Shown here: positions 1 through 5,542 of the stretch, in pieces | Numbering within the stretch: position 1 is the stretch's first letter | Layout of the letters: the number at the start of each line of letters is the position of its first letter | Source: Clostridia bacterium | Lineage (GTDB): Bacteria > Bacillota > Clostridia > Oscillospirales > Acutalibacteraceae | Length of the DNA: 5,542 nt | Direction of reading: 5' to 3' | Assembly: GCA_017559885.1 (NCBI GenBank) | Contig: JAFYQN010000199.1 | Coordinates: 1-5,542 of the forward strand | Made by a program: the position numbers and the translations under genes | The notes under the pieces: model-generated | Databases searched by the model: none | Told to the model about the DNA's origin: nothing | Seen by the model: the letters and a program-made list of their open reading frames with translations, nothing else

Positions 1-1221
1 CCCGGTGACTGGGACAGAATCTCTCGTATGGCAATTGTTGCTCATTCTCAGGTTAGAATGGCAAACCTTAGTGTTGCGGCTTCTCACACAGTAAACGGCG
101 TATCAAAACTTCATAGCGATATTATTAAAGATGAACTCTTTAACGATTACTACAAGATGACACCCGACAAGTTTACCAACGTTACAAACGGTATTGCGCA
201 CCGCAGATGGTTGTGCCAAGCAAACCCTGAACTTACCGCGCTTATTACCGAACTTATTGGTGACGGATTTATTAAAGATGCATCACAACTTGAAAAACTT
301 ATGGCATTTGCCGATGATAAAACTGTGCTTTCTCGCCTTGCTGAAATTAAACTTTCAAACAAGGTGCGCCTTGCAAACTATGTAAAAGAGAATATGGGCA
401 TTAGTATTGACCCTGACTCTGTAGTTGATATGCAGGTAAAACGTTTGCACGAATACAAGCGTCAACATATGAATGCGCTTCATATTATTAGCGATTATCT
501 TTATCTTAAAAATAATCCAAACGCTCCGTTTACACCAAAGACCTATATCTTTGGCGCAAAGGCGGCGCCCGGTTACCTCTTTGCAAAAGAGATAATTCAA
601 ATGATTTATAAACTTTCGGTAATTATCAATAACGACCGCGCTGTGAGCGACAAGTTAAAGGTATTATTCCTTGAAGATTATCGCGTAACACTCGCCGAAC
701 TTATGATTCCTGCCGCTGAAATAAGCGAACAAATTTCGCTTGCTTCTACCGAGGCAAGCGGTACCGGTAATATGAAGTTTATGATGAACGGCGCTATTAC
801 TTTGGGTACCGAAGACGGCGCAAACGTTGAAATTCATTCAGCCGTTGGCGACGATAACATCATAATATTTGGTATGCAAACACCTGAAGTGTTAAAAATA
901 CAAAAAACAGGTTATAATCCTATGCAGTATTATAACAACAATGCCGATTTGCGTCACGCGCTTGACTTTATAGGTCGTGGCATTGACGGCAAACAGTTTG
1001 ACAGTATTTACAATACACTTAAAAATGTTGACCATTATATGGCGCTTGCCGATTACGCTGACTATTGCGAAGCGCACAAAAAGGCAATGGCGCTATATAA
1101 TCAACCGGAAATTTGGAACAAGATGTCACTTACAAATATTGCTAAATCGGGCATATTTGCTGCTGACCGTTCAATAAACGATTACGCAAAGAATATTTGG
1201 AATTTAGACAAGGTTAAGTAA
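1..1221 (+). CDS. glgP: Glycogen/alpha-glucan phosphorylase (GT35), C-terminal half, 5' end outside window
   Basis: This enzyme cleaves alpha-1,4-linked glucose from glycogen, starch or maltodextrin with phosphate, releasing glucose-1-phosphate in the cytosol. The frame is open from base 1, and the residues before the ATG at 28 (PGDWDRISR) already fit the family, so that ATG is internal. About 406 codons are present, roughly half of the usual 800 or so residues. Visible landmarks are SHTVNGVSKLHS (active-site His, codon 85-87), VTNGI followed by RRW, VKRLHEYKRQ (codons 436-465, phosphate and PLP contacts), FGAKAAPGY, and EASGTGNMK, whose Lys (codon 775-777) forms the Schiff base with pyridoxal phosphate. 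GTEDGANVEI and the terminal SGIFAADRSINDYAKNIW are also typical. No frameshift was seen in this half. The missing N-terminal half would hold the allosteric sites, so regulation and glycogen versus maltodextrin preference cannot be judged. It is followed after one base by a GH13 gene, which supports a glucan-breakdown operon. Confidence 0.96.
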   Translation, partial: PGDWDRISRMAIVAHSQVRMANLSVAASHTVNGVSKLHSDIIKDELFNDYYKMTPDKFTNVTNGIAHRRWLCQANPELTALITELIGDGFIKDASQLEKLMAFADDKTVLSRLAEIKLSNKVRLANYVKENMGISIDPDSVVDMQVKRLHEYKRQHMNALHIISDYLYLKNNPNAPFTPKTYIFGAKAAPGYLFAKEIIQMIYKLSVIINNDRAVSDKLKVLFLEDYRVTLAELMIPAAEISEQISLASTEASGTGNMKFMMNGAITLGTEDGANVEIHSAVGDDNIIIFGMQTPEVLKIQKTGYNPMQYYNNNADLRHALDFIGRGIDGKQFDSIYNTLKNVDHYMALADYADYCEAHKKAMALYNQPEIWNKMSLTNIAKSGIFAADRSINDYAKNIWNLDKVK

Positions 1222-1222
1222 T

Positions 1223-3073
1223 ATGTATCCTTACGATTCAAGAAACAGTCTATATCGTTCTCATTTAGGAGCCGTACCCGCAGATGAAAATTTGCGGATA
1301 CGGCTACTCTTGCATAAAGACGCGCAGGTATATGATGCGTTTTTGAGAATAGCAAATGATAACGATAATTGCGTTTGCGAAATACCAATGACTGCATCGG
1401 AATATATGGGTGACTATCAATTTTTTGATTGTGAAATCACTACGGCTGAAGGTCTTTATTGGTACGATTTTCGTTATAGTAGCGCGCACGGCGAGTTTTT
1501 TGTAGTAAAGAGCGAAAACGGTCTTGGTATTGTGTCGCAAACGCCCGCCGAGCGTTTTCAGCTTACGGTATACACTAAAGATTTTACAACACCCGATTGG
1601 CTTAAAGGCGGTATTATTTACCAAATTTTTCCCGATAGATTTTACAATTCGGGCGCGACGAAAAAAGATGTGCCACAAGACCGATATATCTGTGAGCAGT
1701 GGGACAAACAACCCGAATACCGTCAAAACAACGGCGCGTGTTCACTTGGCAACGATTATTACGGCGGCGACCTTGCAGGCATAACGCAAAAACTGCCATA
1801 TCTTAAAGATTTAGGCGTTACATGCATTTACTTAAATCCAATTTTTGAGGCGCATTCAAATCACCGATATAACACGGCAAACTACGAAAAAATAGATATG
1901 CTTTTAGGCGATGAAAGCGACCTTGAAAATCTTTGCAAACAGGCAAAAAAGTACGGAATAAAGGTTATACTTGACGGTGTATTTTCGCACACGGGTGATG
2001 ACAGTATATATTTTAACCGTACGGGTCGTTATGGATCGGGTGGCGCATATCGCGATTACAGTTCGCCGTACCATCAGTGGTTTAAATTTTATAATTATCC
2101 CGACGGTTATGACGCTTGGTGGGGTATAAAAACGCTTCCCGAAACCAATGAAGATAACGACGCCTTTTTGGATTATATTACGGGCGAAAAGGGTATTTTA
2201 CGTAAATATTTGCGCCTTGGTATCGGCGGTTGGCGACTTGACGTTGCCGACGAATTGCCCGACAAATTTTTAGATAAATTACGACTTGCAGTAAAAAGCG
2301 AAAATCCCGACGCTTACATTTTGGGCGAGGTTTGGGAGGACGCAAGCAATAAAATTAGTTACGGCGCGCGACGTAAATTTTTGCGAGGCAGTCAACTTGA
2401 TAGCGTTATGAACTACCCCTTTGCCAATGCGATTATAGATTTTGTAAAACACGGTGGGGGAGAAAAACTTTCTGAAACGGTGCATACCGTACTTGAAAAT
2501 TATCCCAAATGCGCTATTGATACCCTTATGAATCATTTGGGCACGCACGACACTGCGCGTGTGCTTACAATGTTGGGTAAAAATGACAGTTTTATAGGCG
2601 ACCGCGCTTGGCAGTCATGTCAAAAACTTTCGCAAGATGAATATAATCAGGGTATTAAACGCTTAAAAGCCGCCGCGGTTATTCAATACACACTTCCCGG
2701 TGTGCCGTCGCTTTATTATGGCGACGAGGCAGGTGTAGAGGGTTACGGCGACCCGTTTTGTAGGTCGACATATCCTTGGGAATGTGAAAATGGGGAACTT
2801 TTGGACTTTTATAAAGAGTTAGGTGGCATCCGTAAAAATTGCAATGCTTTTAAAGACGGCGATTTTTATACGGTTTGCGCCAATGAAAACGGGGTAGCAT
2901 ATACTCGTAAAAACGACAAGGGCATTGCATTTGTTGCTGTTAACCGTGGTGCAGAAAATATTGAAATTTTAATTCCTGATGAGTTTAAATCTTGCAAAAA
3001 AATCTTTGGTAAACCAATAAACGACGGAACTGTTACACTTTCACAATATGAATATTGTATTATAGCAAAATAA
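1223..3073 (+). CDS. Cytosolic GH13 alpha-amylase-family glycosidase with CBM34-like N-terminus (neopullulanase-like)
   Basis: A complete 616-residue glycoside hydrolase that should cleave alpha-glucosidic bonds in glycogen, maltodextrins or related glucans. Residues 1-125 or so look like the beta-rich CBM34-type N domain of neopullulanase and cyclomaltodextrinase relatives. The catalytic barrel starts near IIYQIFPDRFY (131-141). Conserved regions are DGVFSHTG (251-258, region I), GWRLDVADE (336-344, nucleophile Asp340), ILGEVWE (366-372, acid/base Glu369) and NHLGTHDTAR (437-446, transition-state Asp443), so the triad is intact. LPETN (305-309) sits where this group has its MPKLN-like fifth region. 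A beta-domain closes the protein after about residue 530. HRYNTANY (214-221) has Asn where many relatives have Asp (TADY). There is no signal peptide, so it should act inside the cell. It starts one base after the phosphorylase stop, with only a weak AAGG (1210-1213) nine bases upstream, so translational coupling is likely. The subfamily (GH13_20 or GH13_39-like) and exact bond specificity are not settled by reading alone. Confidence 0.93.
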   Translation: MYPYDSRNSLYRSHLGAVPADENLRIRLLLHKDAQVYDAFLRIANDNDNCVCEIPMTASEYMGDYQFFDCEITTAEGLYWYDFRYSSAHGEFFVVKSENGLGIVSQTPAERFQLTVYTKDFTTPDWLKGGIIYQIFPDRFYNSGATKKDVPQDRYICEQWDKQPEYRQNNGACSLGNDYYGGDLAGITQKLPYLKDLGVTCIYLNPIFEAHSNHRYNTANYEKIDMLLGDESDLENLCKQAKKYGIKVILDGVFSHTGDDSIYFNRTGRYGSGGAYRDYSSPYHQWFKFYNYPDGYDAWWGIKTLPETNEDNDAFLDYITGEKGILRKYLRLGIGGWRLDVADELPDKFLDKLRLAVKSENPDAYILGEVWEDASNKISYGARRKFLRGSQLDSVMNYPFANAIIDFVKHGGGEKLSETVHTVLENYPKCAIDTLMNHLGTHDTARVLTMLGKNDSFIGDRAWQSCQKLSQDEYNQGIKRLKAAAVIQYTLPGVPSLYYGDEAGVEGYGDPFCRSTYPWECENGELLDFYKELGGIRKNCNAFKDGDFYTVCANENGVAYTRKNDKGIAFVAVNRGAENIEILIPDEFKSCKKIFGKPINDGTVTLSQYEYCIIAK

Positions 3074-3103
3074 AAAAACACACGGGTTTTCCGTGTGTTT
3101 TTT
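3073..3103. terminator. Bidirectional intrinsic terminator between convergent operons
   Basis: A perfect 13-bp stem pairs 3073-3085 with 3091-3103 around a five-base loop (GTTTT, 3086-3090). The core CACACGG/CCGTGTG is flanked by six A:T pairs, so either strand's transcript has a hairpin followed by a U run, as an intrinsic terminator needs. The stem includes the last base of the GH13 stop codon (TAA, 3071-3073) on one side and two bases of the minus-strand stop codon (3102-3104) on the other. It therefore most likely ends both operons. Confidence 0.9.
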
Positions 3104-3668
3104 ATATATTTACGGCGCTTTTATTCATACGCTTTAATAGTTTTTTTAAAGTGGGTGTATTATAACGAAGTACAAGCGTTGGTAAAATGCTTAAGAATAA
3201 ATTTACCAAAGCCACGGGTAGCGCGATAGTAAAGGCAGTAATTGGGGTGGTGGTCAACATCGCCAAAAATCCAATAGGGTATGCCAAACGATGAGTTACG
3301 ACACCTTTATTGCATTCGATTATAAATTTTTCAATATATTTTGGGTCTTTGGGGTTTTCTAAATTCTTTTTGCTAAAACCGCCAAGTCCACCAAGCTCCC
3401 AAACCTTGTCTTTCCATTTGCGAACATGCAAAAAACGCAGTAGTTTTTTATAGTTATCGGAAACTTCATAATGCGGATTGTCGACACCAAAATATTTATC
3501 GGGCAATAATCTGATAAGTATTGCGATAGCGCCGTCAAAAACAAATTGTAGCGCGGTGCACCATATTACCGCCAAAACAACGTAATACCAAGTGGCAGTT
3601 TCGAAAATGATGTTTATAGCGGCGATAATTGCCATAGCAATACCTATTATACTTAGATACAACTTCAT
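3102..3668 (-). CDS. CrtO-like membrane acyltransferase family protein (glycosyl-4,4'-diaponeurosporenoate acyltransferase-like)
   Basis: A 188-residue membrane protein. Hydrophobic segments lie at about 3-22, 26-54 and 129-166 (the last long enough for two passes), with a polar middle region. That region and the C-terminus carry PDKYF (56-60), VRKWKDKVWELGG (82-94), YIEKFIIECNKGVVTH (111-126) and LRYNTPTLKKLLKRM (167-181). From memory, staphylococcal CrtO has closely similar PDKYF, YVRKWKHKI, IEKMIIET and RYNRPRL stretches. CrtO adds a fatty acyl chain to a glucosyl carotenoid acid in staphyloxanthin synthesis. No carotenoid gene is present here, so the acceptor is more likely another glycolipid, which is inference. 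The start is firm: GGAGG (3680-3676) lies seven bases upstream of the ATG. The start overlaps the stop of the upstream PlsC-like gene as ATGA (3665-3668), implying translational coupling and a joint role. Family call is fairly sure; substrate is unknown. Confidence 0.72.
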   Translation of the reverse strand: MKLYLSIIGIAMAIIAAINIIFETATWYYVVLAVIWCTALQFVFDGAIAILIRLLPDKYFGVDNPHYEVSDNYKKLLRFLHVRKWKDKVWELGGLGGFSKKNLENPKDPKYIEKFIIECNKGVVTHRLAYPIGFLAMLTTTPITAFTIALPVALVNLFLSILPTLVLRYNTPTLKKLLKRMNKSAVNI

Positions 3669-4507
3669 ATATTTTCCTCCGATTGAGTATATGTAAGTTT
3701 TTTGCCATAAAATTCTTCATACACCTTTACCCAAGCGTTATAGTTTTGTTGTTTTAGCTTTTCCTTCGCATCGCGATGCGTAAGATTATTATCGGGATAA
3801 ATAGCAGGTAAAATATGCAGTATATATTCTTGAACAAAGAAGCCATCATTATCTAAAACCTCACTGTCTTTCATAGTTATAAAAATTGGTACAATAGGTG
3901 TGTTGTTGCGAACGGCTAACGTAAATGCGCCGTCTTGCATTGGTCTTGGTTTGCGATAGTTCCACCACATACCCTGTTCGGGATAGATTAGTATGGTTTC
4001 ACCTCGCGCAAGCAATGTTGAAACTGCCTTTAAAAACTTTTTCATTGTAGAAGACTGACTTGAAAGCGGCAAGGTGTTACAATGTCGCATAAAAAGTCCA
4101 AACGGTTTTGGCGGATTGGTGTAATTACCCTCGCGAATAACCTTGTAAAGCATTTTACTGCCCATATGGTCGCGAAGCGCGCGCCAAACGGCATAGTTAT
4201 CGCCAACACTAAAATGGTTACAGGTTACAATTTTTCCACCGTTTACTGCGGTAAAGTTTTCTATGCCGCGAATTTCTTTTATTATTAACTGATTGTTTTT
4301 AATCATCTTTTCAAAAAAACTTTGAGCGCAATAGTTGGCAAATCTGGTTTTTATTCGATTAGATATTTTTTTGTTTAAATAGTCGATGTCATCCGGCATA
4401 AGAGGGTAGGTTTCGGGGTCATCCTCAACGTCGAGATGCCATAATTGGTTTTTTTCTAACTCGTCTATTCTTTTCAGTAGTTCAAGTTTGTGAGCGGATT
4501 TTTCCAT
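3665..4507 (-). CDS. PlsC-like 1-acylglycerol-3-phosphate acyltransferase family (LPLAT) protein
   Basis: A 280-residue acyltransferase of the PlsC/LPLAT superfamily, which moves fatty acyl chains from acyl-ACP, acyl-CoA or acyl-phosphate to a hydroxyl, typically of lysophosphatidic acid. The catalytic HX4D motif is NHFSVGD (His98, Asp103). Motif II is GLFMRHCNTLPLS (137-149), motif III is YPEQG (175-179) and motif IV is PIVPIFI (204-210). Motif III reads PEQG where classic PlsC has PEGT. An approximately 90-residue, charged N-terminal part precedes HX4D, longer than in minimal PlsC proteins; no clear transmembrane helix is seen, so it is probably peripheral to the membrane. The start chosen is the ATG at 4507, with GAGGA (4519-4515) seven bases upstream. 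A TTG further upstream at 4543 would overlap the previous gene and lacks this signal. It sits 16 bases after the GT8 gene and overlaps the CrtO-like gene by ATGA. It could be a general phospholipid enzyme or one specific to a glycolipid made by this operon; the sequence does not decide. Confidence 0.88.
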   Translation of the reverse strand: MEKSAHKLELLKRIDELEKNQLWHLDVEDDPETYPLMPDDIDYLNKKISNRIKTRFANYCAQSFFEKMIKNNQLIIKEIRGIENFTAVNGGKIVTCNHFSVGDNYAVWRALRDHMGSKMLYKVIREGNYTNPPKPFGLFMRHCNTLPLSSQSSTMKKFLKAVSTLLARGETILIYPEQGMWWNYRKPRPMQDGAFTLAVRNNTPIVPIFITMKDSEVLDNDGFFVQEYILHILPAIYPDNNLTHRDAKEKLKQQNYNAWVKVYEEFYGKKLTYTQSEENI

Positions 4508-4514
4508 TTTGTTG

Positions 4515-4519
4515 TCCTC
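4515..4519 (-). promoter_or_regulatory. Ribosome binding site that fixes the PlsC-like start
   Basis: GAGGA on the minus strand lies seven bases before the ATG at 4507, inside the 16-base gap after the GT8 stop codon. The same seven-base spacing occurs before the other two genes of this operon (GGAGG at 3680-3676 and GAGG at 5479-5476), so it rules in this ATG over the upstream TTG at 4543. Confidence 0.85.
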
Positions 4520-4523
4520 AAAT

Positions 4524-5468
4524 TTAATGAAGTTTTTTGGCAAAAGTGTTGTCAGAGTTGGTGATTTTTATTGCGTGAACAAGTATCTCTTTTGCCATTG
4601 TTTCTTTTTCTTTTCTTTCTTTTTCACCAAAAGCGGCTTTTACTTTAAGTATATGATTATAAAAAGGCGACGTAGTAGCGTATTGCCAAAAATATTCTCC
4701 GTCGGTTACGTCGTCGTATTGCCACGGTTTTTTATAAAGGGCGTAATGCACTATGTTTTTATTTCCTTCGCATTCAATCGGCATGGGTTCTTTGTTCCAC
4801 CCGTTTAAAAGCGTGTAAATTTTATCTTGGCAAAGGTAGTTTAAATATGCTTGGTCAGGGTCAAGCAGGTCAAAATCGTATTGGGTAATAAGGTTTATAA
4901 ATTTATCCTCTATTTTATTTTTTCTAAATTCGGCAAGGTTAATTACTAATACGCCCGCATTAACGTATTTGTCGGGGTCGACGCCCAGGGCGAATTTTGC
5001 ATAATCTCTGAATTCTTTTGTGTTTTGAACAAATTCCTCAGGGGCGGCGGCTAAAATGTTATCGCCAATATTGGTATTATAAAGTTTTGATATATCTCCA
5101 AGCACAACAAGGTCGCAATCGAGATATAAAATTTTATCGTACTGCGGAAACAGTGACGCAATAAACAATCTATAATAAGTAACAATTGAAAAATGATAAA
5201 CATCCTTAAATTTGTTTTTAATGTTTTGGATGTCTGAAGATATATCTACAAACTCAATGTTAAATCCGGGCTGGTTGTTTTGCATAATCAAATTAACGTT
5301 CTCTTGCTTAAGACCTGTATGCAATACCATTAGTTTATACTCATAGTCCTTTGATGCGTTTTCTATAAGCGAGGATATTGCGACATCTAAAAAGGGAATA
5401 TAGTTATCATCAGTCGAAAAGAAAATTGGAATTTCCTCTTTGGTTGTAACGCTTTTTAAATTTAACAT
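4524..5468 (-). CDS. Family 8 glycosyltransferase (LgtC/GspA-like)
   Basis: A 314-residue retaining glycosyltransferase of family GT8, expected to transfer glucose or galactose from a UDP-sugar to a lipid or glycan acceptor at the cytosolic face. The N-terminal IPIFFSTDDNYIPFLDVAISSL (13-34) is the nucleotide-binding start of the fold. TYYRLFIASLFPQYDKILYLDCD leads into the metal-binding DxD (Asp117, Asp119). NAGVLVINL (170-178), DPDQAYLN (203-210) and HYALYKKPW (241-249) follow in the usual order. The last motif is normally HxxGxxKPW; Leu244 replaces the Gly here. Residues 280-290 are highly charged (GEKERKEKE), coded by a pure purine tract, and the C-terminus is basic, which may help membrane contact. 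The start is the ATG at 5468, because GAGG (5479-5476) is seven bases upstream; the GTG at 5474 is only one base from it. It is the first gene of an operon with two acyltransferase-type genes, which favours a lipid or glycolipid acceptor. The acceptor itself is not identifiable. Confidence 0.92.
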   Translation of the reverse strand: MLNLKSVTTKEEIPIFFSTDDNYIPFLDVAISSLIENASKDYEYKLMVLHTGLKQENVNLIMQNNQPGFNIEFVDISSDIQNIKNKFKDVYHFSIVTYYRLFIASLFPQYDKILYLDCDLVVLGDISKLYNTNIGDNILAAAPEEFVQNTKEFRDYAKFALGVDPDKYVNAGVLVINLAEFRKNKIEDKFINLITQYDFDLLDPDQAYLNYLCQDKIYTLLNGWNKEPMPIECEGNKNIVHYALYKKPWQYDDVTDGEYFWQYATTSPFYNHILKVKAAFGEKERKEKETMAKEILVHAIKITNSDNTFAKKLH

Positions 5469-5473
5469 ATTCA

Positions 5474-5479
5474 CACCTC
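5474..5479 (-). promoter_or_regulatory. Ribosome binding site that fixes the GT8 start
   Basis: GAGGTG on the minus strand has its GAGG core seven bases before the ATG at 5468. The in-frame GTG at 5474 falls within the binding-site sequence itself, so it cannot be the main start. Confidence 0.8.
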
Positions 5480-5536
5480 AAAAAAATAAAAACGACCTAT
5501 GCTTACGTAAAACAATCGTCGTCAAAATTCGATAAT

Positions 5537-5542
5537 ATTATA
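5537..5542 (-). promoter_or_regulatory. Possible -10 element (TATAAT) for the minus-strand operon
   Basis: Read on the minus strand, the window edge is a perfect TATAAT, about 70 bases upstream of the GT8 start, giving a leader of about 60 bases. Its -35 partner would lie outside the window, so the promoter cannot be confirmed. A TTGACG at 5525-5520 is also present but has no good -10 at 16-18 bases. The region is AT-rich, so a chance match is quite possible. Confidence 0.3.

Noticed and set aside
28..1221. ATG at 28 as the true start of the phosphorylase
   Set aside because: The frame is open back to base 1 and the preceding residues match the family, while half of the enzyme would be missing. 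The gene continues upstream of the window.
1304..1726. 140-codon open frame on the minus strand
   Set aside because: It lies fully inside the N-terminal part of the GH13 gene, shows no recognisable family motif, and is best explained as a chance antisense frame.
4508..4543. TTG start at 4543 for the PlsC-like protein (12 extra residues)
   Set aside because: It would overlap the GT8 coding end and has no ribosome binding site at proper spacing, whereas the ATG at 4507 has GAGGA seven bases upstream.
5469..5474. GTG start at 5474 for the GT8 protein
   Set aside because: It lies one base from the GAGG core; the ATG at 5468 has the same seven-base spacing as the other genes of the operon.
5497..5525. 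TTGACG (5525-5520) as a -35 element of the minus-strand operon
   Set aside because: At 16-18 bases the best hexamer (CATAGG) matches TATAAT at only three positions, so it does not support a promoter call.
1..5542. Defence system, mobile element, CRISPR array, tRNA or riboswitch
   Set aside because: All five genes are metabolic or envelope-type enzymes, no transposase or inverted terminal repeats were seen, no regularly spaced repeats were found, and the non-coding space is under 110 bases in total.

Overview
The window looks like chromosomal DNA from a low-to-moderate GC Gram-positive anaerobe, most likely an uncultured gut-type Clostridia (Bacillota). The basis is the protein style of all five genes, strong GGAGG/GAGG ribosome binding sites set 7 nt from the start, tight gene packing and an AT-rich base composition. 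This assignment is inference, and no rRNA or other marker is present. No mobile element, CRISPR array or tRNA was seen, and no gene-free stretch exceeds 75 bases.

Layout: two convergent gene sets meet at about position 3090. On the plus strand, 1-1221 is the C-terminal half of a glycogen/alpha-glucan phosphorylase whose 5' part lies outside the window. One base later, 1223-3073 holds a complete GH13 alpha-amylase-family enzyme with a CBM34-like N-terminal region and no signal peptide. Together they look like a cytosolic storage-glucan or maltodextrin breakdown pair: phosphorolysis of alpha-1,4 chains plus hydrolysis by the GH13 enzyme.

On the minus strand, read from 5468 down to 3102, is a compact three-gene operon. 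It encodes a family 8 glycosyltransferase, a PlsC-like (LPLAT) acyltransferase and a small membrane protein resembling the staphylococcal glycosyl-diaponeurosporenoate acyltransferase CrtO. The last two overlap by ATGA. One sugar transferase followed by two different acyltransferase-type proteins suggests a module that builds or acylates a glycolipid. No carotenoid gene is visible, so the product would probably not be staphyloxanthin-like. This is the most interesting part of the window.

The two operons end on one shared hairpin at 3073-3103, which has A/T runs on both sides and so can work as a bidirectional terminator. Bases 5469-5542 form the leader of the minus-strand operon and include a possible -10 element at the window edge.
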